Notes: generated by a model from the letters alone, not told the origin. Shown: positions 54,403 through 63,227, counted from the first letter of the stretch. The stretch is DNA of 64,000 bases from Prevotella melaninogenica (GCF_018128065.1 NZ_CP072360.1:996501-1060500), one strand, 5' to 3'. Numbers and translations are program-made.

Positions 54403-54531
54403 ATGGTTAGAATATTTACTTCTGAAGAACTTAAGCCGTCTGAAAAGACGCTTAATCTTATCCGACAGATAGCTTATACCTATCGTGTTATTAAAATCAA
54501 TGAGAAGATGCAAACCTTTTGCTTGAACTAA
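54403..54531 (+). CDS. Small protein of 42 residues upstream of rpe
   Basis: The frame ATG 54403 to TAA 54531 encodes VRIFTSEELKPSEKTL then NLIRQIAYTYRVIKINEKM and ends TFCLN. It is basic, helical in prediction, and has no random-sequence look: it has the tyrosine/arginine pattern IRQIAYTYRVIK. I recall similar small proteins next to rpe in Bacteroidales, though I cannot check this. It ends eight bases before rpe, so the two are probably co-transcribed. Function is unknown. Confidence 0.7.
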   Translation: MVRIFTSEELKPSEKTLNLIRQIAYTYRVIKINEKMQTFCLN

Positions 54532-54538
54532 TATTTAT

Positions 54539-55195
54539 ATGGGAATAATAGTATCACCTTCTTTGCTCTCCGCTGACTTCCTTCATTTGGATAAGGAGAT
54601 TGAAATGATTAATGAAAGTGAGGCTGATTGGCTTCATATGGATGTTATGGATGGCGTCTTCGTTCCTAATATTTCTTTTGGCTTCCCTATACTTGAGGCG
54701 GTTGGTAAAGCCTGCAAGAAGCCTATGGACGTACACTTTATGATTGTTCATCCAGAGAACTATATCCAACAGACTGCTGATACAGGTGCAGCTATTATGA
54801 ATGTGCAGTATGAAGCTTGTGTTCACTTGCATCGGACGATACAAACAATTCATGCTGCAGGGATGAAAGCTGGCGTGACGCTTAACCCTTCAACGCCTGT
54901 CAACGTTCTTGAGGATATTATTTGTGATGTAGATATCGTTCAGCTTATGAGTGTTAACCCTGGCTTTGGTGGACAAAAGTTCATTGAGAGCAGTATCAAG
55001 AAAGTGCAACGTCTACGTCAACTGATTGAACGTGAAGGTAGTAATGCATTGATAGAAGTAGATGGAGGGGTACAAGCTGATACGGCTCCTCGTCTGGTTG
55101 AAGCTGGTGTTGACGTTCTTGTTAGTGGTAGTTATGTCTTTAAAGCAGCTGACCCTAAGGATAAAATTCACTCACTCAAGCAATTGCATAGATAA
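54539..55195 (+). CDS. rpe: Ribulose-phosphate 3-epimerase
   Basis: This 218-residue TIM-barrel enzyme of the pentose phosphate pathway interconverts ribulose 5-phosphate and xylulose 5-phosphate. It has PSLLSADFLHLDKEIEMI, the metal-binding block WLHMDVMDGVFVPNISFG, LMSVNPGFGGQKFIES and LIEVDGGVQADTAPRLVEAG with phosphate-binding glycines near VSGSYVFKA. The length is normal. It follows the 42-residue protein gene. Confidence 0.97.
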   Translation: MGIIVSPSLLSADFLHLDKEIEMINESEADWLHMDVMDGVFVPNISFGFPILEAVGKACKKPMDVHFMIVHPENYIQQTADTGAAIMNVQYEACVHLHRTIQTIHAAGMKAGVTLNPSTPVNVLEDIICDVDIVQLMSVNPGFGGQKFIESSIKKVQRLRQLIEREGSNALIEVDGGVQADTAPRLVEAGVDVLVSGSYVFKAADPKDKIHSLKQLHR

Positions 55196-55217
55196 ACTTA
55201 ATCATGAGATACGAAAA

Positions 55218-55266
55218 TACCCTCACTTGTTTCTTAACAATTTTGTTGAAACAAGCGAGGGTACTT
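55218..55266. terminator. Bidirectional terminator between rpe and the sigma factor gene
   Basis: TACCCTCACTTGTTTC pairs with GAAACAAGCGAGGGTA (one mismatch), with T- and A-rich flanks. The loop is 14 bases. Confidence 0.8.
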
Positions 55267-55297
55267 TGTGTAATTAAGAAACGAACTGTTTTTGTTC

Positions 55298-55893
55298 TTA
55301 TGTTAATTGCAGGCTTACCTTATGTTCGCGAACCATTCTTCTCAAGTTGAATATGGCATAGCGCATACGTCCAAGACTGGTGTTAATGCTAACACCTGTT
55401 GTCTCTGCAATCTCTTTAAACGACATCTCTTGATAAAAGCGCATAAACACTACCTCACGCTGGGTTGCTGGTAGAAGGTTCATCATTCGCTTTACGTCAG
55501 AGAGTGTCTGACTGTTAATAAATTGACACTCAATGTTGTCAATAACAGTGTCATCGCCACCAACGTTTGATAAATCGTTGTCCTTAGGTGCATCAATCAC
55601 CTTGTCGGCACGCTGCGCACGATACCAATCCATAATAACATTATGAGCAATGCGCATAATCCATGCAGAGAATTTGCCAGTTGGTGAGTATCTTCCCTGT
55701 TGCAACTTCGTGATAATCTTCACGAAAGTCTCTTGAAATAAGTCGTCAGCAGCATCCCTATCACGCACAACGAACAGAATATACGAAAAAGTTTCGATTG
55801 ATTGCGTGATAGCAACAAATCGAAAGCATCGTTGCTTCCTTCAATGTATGACAATGCCAACTGCTCGTCGGTCATCTCATTCAGATTCTTCAT
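55298..55893 (-). pseudogene. ECF-type RNA polymerase sigma factor, broken by a one-base frameshift
   Basis: Together the two frames give a 198-residue ECF sigma factor. The start (ATG 55893) gives MKNLNEMTDEQLALSYIEGS and NDAFDLLLSRNQSKLF, then the frame is lost. The other frame continues SYILFVVRDRDAADDLFQET (sigma region 2), WIMRIAHNVIMDWYR and the region 4 helix-turn-helix VVFMRFYQEMSFKEIAETTG. The join needs one more T in the - strand T5 run (A5 at 55786-55790). A start within the second frame would lose half of region 2. It is either an inactive allele, a phase-variable gene or a sequence error. Confidence 0.85.
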
Positions 55894-56012
55894 TTTCAAT
55901 TTTCTTTCTTATGAAGTAGAAGTATGTCGATAGGCTTTTCTAATTTTATATCTATTTGGGATTGCAAATATAATCAATTTTCTTTTTTGCTGCAAATCTT
56001 TTATATAAAAAC

Positions 56013-56501
56013 TCACTCTTCCAGCCAATCGCTTGCCTGTACGTGCTTTTTCATTCCAGGTATTCCTAAGTATTTCTGCTTAAGACCAAAGAAAGCAATA
56101 TGTTTGCCATAGTTCTGGGGATTATTGCCCAAAGCAATCTCTTCTTTCATTTGTTTGTTGACCATCTGAATGGAAATAACATTTTCAGGGTCAGTTTCTT
56201 CAGGACTGTCAGCTAACAGGATAGCAGCGTCATAGGTGAAAGGCGGTTCCCATTCAGCCTGTTTAATACTTCGTTTGCATGCACCAACGATATAACCATG
56301 TACCCAAACTTCATTATTACCGAAGTTTCCATTAATGAATTCTTCGACTGTATAGATTTGCGAATGGTCATCAGGTGATTGGGTAGGGGAGTGTTTCTCT
56401 GTTTCTTTCCTATGTTCATCATCAGATGGTAAAATCGTTTTACCACAGCTAAATGGAAATATGACCACTAAAAACGTGAGAAGGAGTTTAGATATCTTCA
56501 T
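56013..56501 (-). CDS. DUF6359-like lipoprotein
   Basis: This 162-residue predicted lipoprotein has a signal helix ending in lipobox PFSC (residues 16-19), a polar linker (DEHRKETEKHSPTQSPDD) and one OB-fold-like domain: YTVEEFINGNFGNNEVWVHG and YIVGACKRSIKQ, then NVISIQMVNKQMKEEIALGN. The YTVEEFI...VWVHGYIVG pattern is that of the Bacteroidales DUF6359 group as I recall it. ATG 56501 was chosen because the promoter at 56526-56533 lies upstream of it and inside the longer frame. It follows no other gene. Confidence 0.8.
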   Translation of the reverse strand: MKISKLLLTFLVVIFPFSCGKTILPSDDEHRKETEKHSPTQSPDDHSQIYTVEEFINGNFGNNEVWVHGYIVGACKRSIKQAEWEPPFTYDAAILLADSPEETDPENVISIQMVNKQMKEEIALGNNPQNYGKHIAFFGLKQKYLGIPGMKKHVQASDWLEE

Positions 56502-56525
56502 AGAATTAAGTTTAATAATTTGGTA

Positions 56526-56533
56526 CAAAGGTA
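56526..56533 (-). promoter_or_regulatory. -7 promoter element for the DUF6359-like gene
   Basis: CAAAGGTA on the + strand reads TACCTTTG, 25 bases upstream of ATG 56501. Confidence 0.55.
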
Positions 56534-56586
56534 CGTAAGATTTGTAATATGTCAAGTCTGTGTTCTGTTTTCTATATTGTTAGGGA

Positions 56587-56661
56587 TACAAAAAAGAGGT
56601 TGGTGCAGGAAGCTACCAACCTCGAAAATGATTTAGCAAAATATCTAAATCAATGAAAAAC
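56587..56661 (-). ncRNA. Candidate small RNA of about 75 bases with own promoter and terminator
   Basis: A - strand promoter (TATATTTG at 56675-56668 and TTG at 56698-56696, 20 bases apart) fires leftward. A hairpin GATTTAG/CTAAATC comes first, then a strong terminator hairpin GAGGTTGGT/ACCAACCTC followed by six T. No ATG and no frame lie between them. No gene on the - strand lies upstream that this terminator could serve; the nearest gene upstream on that strand is prfC at 57896-59464, which has its own terminator. Confidence 0.65.
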
Positions 56662-56667
56662 ACTTCG

Positions 56668-56698
56668 CAAATATAGAATAAATAATAGAACAAAGCAA
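56668..56698 (-). promoter_or_regulatory. Promoter of the candidate small RNA
   Basis: CAAATATA (56668-56675) and CAA (56696-56698) on the + strand read TATATTTG and TTG on the - strand, with 20-base spacing. Confidence 0.6.
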
Positions 56699-56812
56699 AT
56701 TTTATCAACAAAAAAAATAGTATTTAACATTGTAAGCGTACACATTTAGCTATTTGTCAAGGTACGTGTACTTTCAAGAAGAACAAATATAAAATTATAC
56801 ATTGAATTATAA

Positions 56813-56843
56813 TTGCATATATCATAATATTTGTCTAAATTTG
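56813..56843 (+). promoter_or_regulatory. Promoter of the decayed secreted-protein gene
   Basis: TTG (56813-56815) and TAAATTTG (56836-56843) are 20 bases apart, so the promoter is intact although the gene is not. Confidence 0.55.
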
Positions 56844-56877
56844 CATAGTGATAAAATCTTTTTATTAATTAAACAAA

Positions 56878-57438
56878 ATTATCAAAATTCTACGATTTGC
56901 TTTTATTGCAGTTAGTTCTTTATCTTTTGCACAGAAGACTGTGACCTTTGAGGCAGGAAAGGATAAGGGAACTGGTCTGACCGTTGTGAAAGATGGTGTT
57001 ACTATCACTCTCAGTGCAGGTAAGGTAGACGATAAGTTTTCTTATCGCTTGTACAAGAATGCTACAACAACAATCACTTCGTCTGCAGCAAACATTACCA
57101 ATGTTGTCTTTATATGTGATACATATAAACAAAAGGATGGTAAGACATTCTTAGGTGATGGCTTCGATTCATCTATGGCAGGATTGACAATATCTGCTGA
57201 CAAGGTTAACGTAACATGGACTGGCGATAAAAATTCTGTAGAGTTCAAGACCCCTAATCATTAAGTACGTGTTAAGAAGATTACTGTTACTTTGAAGAAT
57301 GATCCTACAGGTATTAACGAAGTTAGCAACGGTGCTGTGAATGAGAGTGCACCTATCTATAATCTCGCAGGTCAGCGTGTAAGTAAGGATTATAAGGGTG
57401 TAGTTGTACAAAACGGTAAGAAGTTTATCAAGAAGTAA
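56878..57438 (+). pseudogene. Decayed secreted protein with Prevotella-type C-terminal tail: no normal start codon and an internal stop
   Basis: One open frame reads from 56878 (an ATT codon where a start would be expected) as a signal peptide (KILRFAFIAVSSLSFAQ). A beta-rich domain (TVTFEAGKDKGTGLTVVKDG) follows to ...VEFKTPNH. It then meets TAA (57262-57264) and goes on in the same frame: VRVKKITVTLKNDPTGINEV, APIYNLAGQRVSKDYKGVVV and GKKFIKK, a typical Prevotella C-terminal tail. CAA changed to TAA would explain the stop. ATG is missing at the start. Translation from GTG 56941 is possible in principle but would lack the signal. Confidence 0.72.
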
Positions 57439-57548
57439 ACTGCTTATTAGTGCTGTTTGGTTAATCTCTCCCATAGAATAGAGCCTCATTAGTTTCTTAT
57501 CATATAAATGGAGACATTTTTGAACGCGTCTTCTAATCTTTAACCGAT

Positions 57549-57636
57549 GTGTTGAGTGTCCGCACATATGGTGTTGATGCTTAACACAGGTGGTGTTAAT
57601 GCTTAGCACACATGGTGCGCTTGGTGAATACCAATG
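57549..57636. repeat. 22-base-period intergenic array, family C, copy 2
   Basis: Four 22-base units of the type GTGTTAATGCTTAGCACA (+CATG) have GTGTT near one end and (A)ACAC near the other, so each unit can form a small stem. Confidence 0.85.
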
Positions 57637-57835
57637 ATGTTATGCTCAACTACTATGCAATATACTTATTAGGTAGAAGCTGTTAGTGGTTAGGGCAAGG
57701 AAATAGTCTCTTCTAAGATGAAACGATATAGTTTGTTGATAGAGAGATAATTTGGAGGAGTTTGCGGATTAAGTGATAGCATAACTTGTTTAGAATAAGT
57801 GAGTAGTAAAGGCTTTTGTTATTCGTTTAATCATA

Positions 57836-57876
57836 TAAAAATGCACCAAAGAAGCGATATGTTCTTTGGCACATTT
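57836..57876 (-). terminator. Terminator of prfC
   Basis: On the - strand CCAAAGAA pairs with TTCTTTGG, extended by AAATG/CATTT across a small internal loop, followed by TTTTTA. Confidence 0.8.
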
Positions 57877-57895
57877 ATTTTGTCTTATTCTTAGA

Positions 57896-59464
57896 TTAGA
57901 ACTCACTTGTAAAGTGGAAGCGGATATGCTCAAAGTCTTGTTGAGCCATACTTAGCACATAGCCAGAGTCTGCGAGGAAAACGTCGCGTCCCTCAATATC
58001 CTTTGCCATATATTGATACTTACGCTTCTTGAAGTTTTCTAATTCTTTCTCGTCATCAGCTTCAATCCAACAAGCTTTGTAGAGGTGTACTGGTTCCCAA
58101 CGGCACTTAGCATTGTACTCATGTTCCAATCGGTACTGGATAACCTCAAACTGGAGTTGTCCAACGGTTCCTACAATACGACGGTTGTTGAATTGGTTGA
58201 CAAATGATTGTGCCACACCTTCGTTCATCAGCTGTTCAATACCTTTCTGGAACTGCTTAGACTTCATTGGGTCGTCGTTCTCAATGTATTTGAATAGCTC
58301 TGGTGAGAAGCTTGGTAAGCCACGAAAGTGAAGAATCTCTCCTTCTGTCAGTGTGTCGCCAATCTTAAAGACGCCACCGCTATCTGGCAAACCAACGATA
58401 TCACCAGGGTAAGCCTCTTCTACTGTACTCTTACGTTGTGCCATGAACTGAGTAGGGGAGGAGAAGCGCATTGTCTTACCATTACGAATATGGAGGTAAG
58501 GCTGGTTACGTTGGAACTTACCCGAACAAACCTTACAGAAGGCGATACAACTGCGATGGTTAGGGTCGATATTGGCTGTAATCTTGAAGATAAAACCAGT
58601 AAACTTAGGCTCAGTTGGTTCCACCACACGTTCTTCTGCCTTAGTAGAACGTGGGTTTGGTGCTATCTGAACGAAACAGTTAAGAAGCTCTTGTACACCG
58701 AAGTTGTTCAATGCTGAACCGAAGAAAACGGGTGCAACCTCCGCACGACGGTAAGCTTCAACTTCAAAGTCTGAATAAACACCATTAACTAATTCGAGGT
58801 CATTGCGTAATTGTTCTGCAAACTCTGCACCCACTTGTTCATCCAATTCGTTGGAGTTGATATCTACCTCAACTTTCTCTGTCACACGCTGTTTGTTTGG
58901 TGTGAAGAGGTTCAACTGATGTTCGTAGATGTTATATACACCCTTAAATCGTTGCCCTTGACCGATTGGCCATGAGAGAGGGCGTACGCTGATTTGAAGT
59001 TCTTCTTCTAATTCATCCAATACTTCAAAAGGATCACGACCCTCACGGTCCATCTTATTGATAAAGATGATAACAGGTGTGTTACGCATACGGCACACTT
59101 CCATCAGCTTACGTGTCTGTGCCTCTACACCCTTTGCAGAGTCCACAACGATGATTGCAGAGTCTACAGCCGTCAGTGTGCGATAAGTATCTTCGGCAAA
59201 GTCCTGGTGACCAGGAGTGTCGAGAATGTTTACCTTGTACCCTTCGTAGTCAAACTCCATCACAGATGTTGATACCGAGATACCACGCTGCTTCTCAATA
59301 TCCATCCAGTCGGATGTAGCTGTCTTGCGTATCTTATTGCTCTTCACCGCACCAGCAACCTGAATCTGACCACCAAAGAGAAGGAACTTCTCCGTCAGCG
59401 TAGTCTTACCAGCATCTGGGTGAGAGATAATGGCGAACGTTCGCCTGCGTTCTATTTCATTCAT
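57896..59464 (-). CDS. prfC: Peptide chain release factor 3
   Basis: This 522-residue translational GTPase recycles RF1 and RF2 from the ribosome after termination. It has G1 [20 protein letters not shown]3 [14 protein letters not shown], and the RF3-specific [20 protein letters not shown] and [14 protein letters not shown] in the switch region. Domain II and the RF3 C-terminal domain end with ...[16 protein letters not shown]. The length is typical. It is monocistronic, with its own terminator. Confidence 0.98.
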   Translation of the reverse strand: MNEIERRRTFAIISHPDAGKTTLTEKFLLFGGQIQVAGAVKSNKIRKTATSDWMDIEKQRGISVSTSVMEFDYEGYKVNILDTPGHQDFAEDTYRTLTAVDSAIIVVDSAKGVEAQTRKLMEVCRMRNTPVIIFINKMDREGRDPFEVLDELEEELQISVRPLSWPIGQGQRFKGVYNIYEHQLNLFTPNKQRVTEKVEVDINSNELDEQVGAEFAEQLRNDLELVNGVYSDFEVEAYRRAEVAPVFFGSALNNFGVQELLNCFVQIAPNPRSTKAEERVVEPTEPKFTGFIFKITANIDPNHRSCIAFCKVCSGKFQRNQPYLHIRNGKTMRFSSPTQFMAQRKSTVEEAYPGDIVGLPDSGGVFKIGDTLTEGEILHFRGLPSFSPELFKYIENDDPMKSKQFQKGIEQLMNEGVAQSFVNQFNNRRIVGTVGQLQFEVIQYRLEHEYNAKCRWEPVHLYKACWIEADDEKELENFKKRKYQYMAKDIEGRDVFLADSGYVLSMAQQDFEHIRFHFTSEF

Positions 59465-59594
59465 TTGTTTTATAATCTTTGGGAGTACAAGAATAGTTTG
59501 TTATTGTTTAAGTGCAGCTAACAGATTCCTCTTTATATTTTTGAGAAAGGTTAGGTCTTAACACTTTCTGACTAATCTTGTTTTTAAGTCCCTA

Positions 59595-60479
59595 TTATTT
59601 ATCTTGTTCTTGTAAGCCTTTCATACACTTCTTTAGCGAGTCAACCCAATAGGGAATCTTTATGCCGAAGGTCTCTTTAATCTTTGTCTTATCAAGGACT
59701 GAATAGGCTGGGCGTTTAACTGGTGAAGGGAACTCGTCACTGTGGCAAGGCAGGATCTCACAGTCCTTATTTCCTGCAAGTTCTGCAATCTTTATCGTGA
59801 AGTCATACCAGCTACATACACCCTCGTTAGAGAAGTGATAGATACCACTGTTACCTTCATACTTACGATGCTCAATGATGTCATAGATGACCTCTGCTAA
59901 GTCGCCTGCATAGGTGGGAGTACCACATTGATCAAAGACAACCTTCAATTGAGGTTTTGTTGCTGTGAGATTTATCATTGTCTTAACGAAGTTATGACCG
60001 AACTCACTATAAAGCCATGCTGTACGAAAGATGATATGATCCACACCCGTAACCTGAATCTTCTCTTCACCATGTAGCTTTGTTTGGCCGTAAATACCAG
60101 TCGGAGTACCCTTCATGTCTTCTTTACAAGGAGTGTTATATGGGTCGCCACCAAAGACATAGTCTGTGCTGACATGAACCAGTAAGCCATCTACTTCTTT
60201 CATTGCCTTGGCAAGGTTTTCTGGTGCAACAGCATTAAGCAATTCAACAATCTCGCCTGCTGTTTCTGCTTTGTCCACATTAGTCCATGCAGCGCAGTTG
60301 ATGATACATTCTATCTGATTGTCATGTACCATCTTGCGGATATCTTCCAAATTAGTTATGTCTAACTTTGTATACCCCTCACACACGTCAGTGAAGATAT
60401 AGTGGTCTTTACTCTGCTTAGATGCGAGCTGTATCTCGTTGCCAAGCTGTCCGTTGGCTCCTGTAACTAAAATATTCAT
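59595..60479 (-). CDS. rfbD: dTDP-4-dehydrorhamnose reductase
   Basis: This 294-residue short-chain reductase makes the last step of dTDP-L-rhamnose synthesis. It has the Rossmann start NILVTGANGQLGNEI, then INCAAWTNVDKAET, VHVSTDYVFGGDPYNTPC and the catalytic YxxxK in IYGQTKLHGEEK. The other rhamnose genes (rfbA, rfbB, rfbC) are not beside it. I chose ATG 60479, as the upstream TTG at 60485 is weaker. It is the last gene of the lysE-DUF4924-rfbD unit, 12 bases after DUF4924. Confidence 0.95.
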   Translation of the reverse strand: MNILVTGANGQLGNEIQLASKQSKDHYIFTDVCEGYTKLDITNLEDIRKMVHDNQIECIINCAAWTNVDKAETAGEIVELLNAVAPENLAKAMKEVDGLLVHVSTDYVFGGDPYNTPCKEDMKGTPTGIYGQTKLHGEEKIQVTGVDHIIFRTAWLYSEFGHNFVKTMINLTATKPQLKVVFDQCGTPTYAGDLAEVIYDIIEHRKYEGNSGIYHFSNEGVCSWYDFTIKIAELAGNKDCEILPCHSDEFPSPVKRPAYSVLDKTKIKETFGIKIPYWVDSLKKCMKGLQEQDK

Positions 60480-60491
60480 AAGCAATCTCTG

Positions 60492-61099
60492 TTATTCTTC
60501 GCCGAAGTTTAAGCCTTCAGTCTTGTCCTTTATATAGTAGTCTGATAACATACCTATGAAGGTTGTTATCTCGTTAAGTGCACGAGTCGTCTCGGGAGTA
60601 ATCTCCTTTTTCTGCAGGCGGAGCATCATCACTCCATAAAGAAGGTCGAAACAAGTTTCGATCTCACTCTTTCCTAACTGCGCAGCAACACTCTTTAAGC
60701 GTTCATCATTTGTACGTGCCATCTTGTCTGCTGTACGTTTTGTCTTACCTCTTAGTTCAACAATGAAAGGCAGAATACGATAATATTCAGCAGAGTAGAA
60801 CGGAAACTTTGAAGATTGCAGTAACTGTGTGTGCAGTTCAGTAAGGTCCTGCATGAGTATCTTGTTTATCTGTAAGTGTCCACCTTCACGACAACCTTCC
60901 TGATTCATCATTCGTACGAGGTCACCAAACCAGTCTTCCTCTTCCTCTTTTGTTCTTCTGTATACTGAAACTGATCGATATATTCTTTACGGATTCGTGC
61001 CAATGAACAGTCGTACGCACGGATAGTATCTTCAATCTGCCACATATAAAGCAGATATTCTGCTATGCTCTTTTTTCTTAATTCCTTTGCAACAAACAT
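60492..61099 (-). pseudogene. DUF4924-family protein, broken by a one-base frameshift
   Basis: Joined, the two frames give a 202-residue DUF4924 protein. The first part is MFVAKELRKKSIAEYLLYMW and AYDCSLARIRKEYIDQFQYT. After EEQK the expected continuation EEEEDWFGDLVRMMNQEG is in the other frame, going on to EGGHLQINKILMQDLTELHT and the end. One extra A in the run of four (T at 60948-60951 on the + strand) repairs the frame. As read, the first frame stops after EEQKRKRKTGLVTSYE. DUF4924 has no known role. It lies between lysE and rfbD. Confidence 0.85.
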
Positions 61100-61123
61100 A
61101 AAATCTTTCTTTGAAAGTTATCC

Positions 61124-61810
61124 TTAGTCCATCAAGTTGTCAATAGTTGGTAAATGATAGAGATTAAATACTGTTCCTAAAAGCATAATGATAGAGAACA
61201 GGATGACAACAGAGCCTATAACCTTATTTATAATAAGAATACCATTATCATCAAACTTACCTCTGATCTTATCAATCAACCATGATAAGCCATACCACCA
61301 TAGTAATGCACCAGCTGGAATACATGCAAAACCGATAATCATTTCTAATGGTCGGTCGGGCTGAACAAATGCAAACTGTGCGTATGAGGCAATAAAGAGG
61401 AAGATAATCAATGGGTTGGAAAGTGTTACTAAAAAAGCAGTTACGCCATTATGAAAAAGAGTCCCCTTTTCTTTTCCACTTTTATGAGCTTTCTTCATAG
61501 GGTTGGATTTGAAACTATAGATTCCGAATAATAAAAGTAGTATACTACCTGAAATCTGAATGCCAAGCTTGTAGGTCGGGTTTTCTAAAGGTCCCATAAT
61601 GAAACCCATTCCTAACCCTACGATGAGTGCGTAAATAGTGTCACTTACAGCTGCTCCGATACCAGTTATAAAACCATACCAACGACCCTTGTTCAAGGTT
61701 CGATGTATACATAATATTCCTACTGGACCCATGGGGGCTGAAGCAATAATACCAATGAGTAGTCCCTTAAAAATGAAATCCAGAATATCTAATTGAATGG
61801 GAAATTGCAT
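61124..61810 (-). CDS. LysE-family translocator
   Basis: This 228-residue inner-membrane exporter has six membrane segments. It has the typical start DFIFKGLLIGIIASAPMGPV with GILCIHRTLNKGRWYGFITG, and later TAFLVTLSNPLIIFLFIASY. Relatives export basic or neutral amino acids; the substrate here is unknown. ATG 61810 was chosen since TATTTTTG at 61836-61843 (its likely promoter) lies inside a longer frame that begins at 61858. It is first of the lysE-DUF4924-rfbD unit. Confidence 0.92.
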   Translation of the reverse strand: MQFPIQLDILDFIFKGLLIGIIASAPMGPVGILCIHRTLNKGRWYGFITGIGAAVSDTIYALIVGLGMGFIMGPLENPTYKLGIQISGSILLLLFGIYSFKSNPMKKAHKSGKEKGTLFHNGVTAFLVTLSNPLIIFLFIASYAQFAFVQPDRPLEMIIGFACIPAGALLWWYGLSWLIDKIRGKFDDNGILIINKVIGSVVILFSIIMLLGTVFNLYHLPTIDNLMD

Positions 61811-61835
61811 GCCTCTTATTTTGGGTGCAAAATTG

Positions 61836-61843
61836 CAAAAATA
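61836..61843 (-). promoter_or_regulatory. -7 promoter element of lysE-DUF4924-rfbD
   Basis: CAAAAATA on the + strand reads TATTTTTG. It lies 26 bases upstream of ATG 61810. Confidence 0.5.
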
Positions 61844-61874
61844 ATATGAGATAAGCAAATTTACCTAACAAAAC

Positions 61875-61905
61875 TTTGTAGAATACCACTTTTTTCATAA
61901 CTTTG
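61875..61905 (+). promoter_or_regulatory. Promoter of the ROK kinase gene
   Basis: TTTG (61875-61878) and TAACTTTG (61898-61905) are 19 bases apart; the leader to the start codon is about 28 bases. Confidence 0.65.
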
Positions 61906-61939
61906 CCCATAGTATATTAAACTAAAAACTTATTATATC

Positions 61940-62941
61940 ATGGATATATTAGAGCAGAAGCCAGTTGTTGCTGGATTGGATAAGCCTTTTGTTATTGGCT
62001 TGGACTTAGGTGGAACAAATGCTGTGTTTGGAGTAGTTGATCAACGTGGTCAGGTACTTGCGACAAACTCTATAAAGACACAGGCTTATAAGACTGTTGA
62101 CGATTTTGTAGAGGCAGGTGTAGAGGCAATAAGACCTCTCGTTGTAAAATACGGTGGAATTAGCCAGTTCCGTGCTATGGGTATTGGTGCACCAAATGGT
62201 AATTTCTATCGTGGAACGATAGAGTTTGCACCGAACCTTTCGTGGGGTCACGATGGTGTAGTGCCATTGGGAGACATGTTTTCAAAGAAGTTAGGTATTC
62301 CTGTTGGACTTACCAATGATGCAAATGCGGCAGCCATTGGCGAGATGCAGTATGGTGTAGCGCGTGGTTTGAAGGACTTTATCATGATTACCCTCGGTAC
62401 GGGCGTAGGATCTGGTATTGTGATCAACGGTCAGATGGTATATGGCTCTGATGGCTTTGCTGGTGAGTTGGGTCATGTCGTAATGGTACGTGATGGAAAG
62501 GGTCGCACTTGTGGTTGTGGCCGTAGAGGTTGCTTGGAGACTTATTGCTCTGCTACTGGTGTTGCACGCACTGCTCGTGAGTTTTTGAAGGAAAGCAAGG
62601 AAGAATCTTTGTTGCGTGAGATTAAGTCAGAAAATATAACATCTTTGGATGTTTCTATCGCGGCTGGTCGTGGTGATGCACTTGCTAAGCGTGTTTACGA
62701 GTTCACTGGTAAGATGCTGGGTGAAGCTTGTGCAGATTTCGCAACTTTCTCTTCTCCAGAGGCGTTTATCTTCTTCGGCGGTCTGACTAAAGCTGGCGAC
62801 TTATTGATGGAACCTATCATACGTTCTTACAAAGAGCATGCATTAGAAATCTTCAAAGATAAGCCTAAGTTCTTGATCAGCTCACTTGACGACGCTGCAG
62901 CTGCTGTTCTTGGTGCTTCAGCTATCGGTTGGGAATTGTAA
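61940..62941 (+). CDS. ROK-family glucokinase
   Basis: This 333-residue cytosolic sugar kinase has the phosphate loop VIGLDLGGTNAVFGVVD, the catalytic aspartate in GLTNDANAAAIGEMQYG and a CGCGRRGCLETYC zinc-binding loop. EFTGKMLGEACADFATFSSP and IFFGGLTKAGDLLMEP lie in the C-terminal domain. It most likely phosphorylates glucose. There is no helix-turn-helix at the N-terminus, so it is a kinase, not a repressor. It is monocistronic. Confidence 0.95.
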   Translation: MDILEQKPVVAGLDKPFVIGLDLGGTNAVFGVVDQRGQVLATNSIKTQAYKTVDDFVEAGVEAIRPLVVKYGGISQFRAMGIGAPNGNFYRGTIEFAPNLSWGHDGVVPLGDMFSKKLGIPVGLTNDANAAAIGEMQYGVARGLKDFIMITLGTGVGSGIVINGQMVYGSDGFAGELGHVVMVRDGKGRTCGCGRRGCLETYCSATGVARTAREFLKESKEESLLREIKSENITSLDVSIAAGRGDALAKRVYEFTGKMLGEACADFATFSSPEAFIFFGGLTKAGDLLMEPIIRSYKEHALEIFKDKPKFLISSLDDAAAAVLGASAIGWEL

Positions 62942-63033
62942 ATTAAGATAAAAAGTTTAAGATTTACATAGGTTTATACATACAGTTTGTTTGTATATAT
63001 GCTGGATAGAATCTGAAACTTATAGATTATAAA

Positions 63034-63106
63034 GTAGGGACAAACGCCCTTGTGAGTCGCTCTTCATAACGAAGATTTAATGATTTGCGAGGTTGTTTGT
63101 CCCTAT
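63034..63106. terminator. Stem-loop of 73 bases after the ROK gene
   Basis: TAGGGACAAAC (63035-63045) pairs perfectly with GTTTGTCCCTA (63095-63105) around about 49 bases. It is a terminator or part of a structured RNA. Confidence 0.6.
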
Positions 63107-63154
63107 TACGTTTTATGATTTCTCCTAATAGTAGGTAGTTTAGTGCTCAATGCT

Positions 63155-63227
63155 ATTGGTGTTTACCATTCACACCATTGGTGTTAACCCTCCACACCAT
63201 TTGTGTTTTCCATCAACACCACAGGTA
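63155..63227. repeat. 22-base-period intergenic array, family C-like, copy 3
   Basis: Three 22-base units begin ATTGGTGTTTACC, ATTGGTGTTAACCC and ATTTGTGTTTTCC, each ending in ACACC, plus a partial fourth. CACACCATTGGTGT forms a palindrome across units. Confidence 0.85.

Larger units (their letters stand above)
57439..57895. other. Gene-free stretch of 457 bases between convergent units
   Basis: It holds the family C array copy 2 (57549-57636) and the prfC terminator (57836-57876). No gene is seen. Confidence 0.6.
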
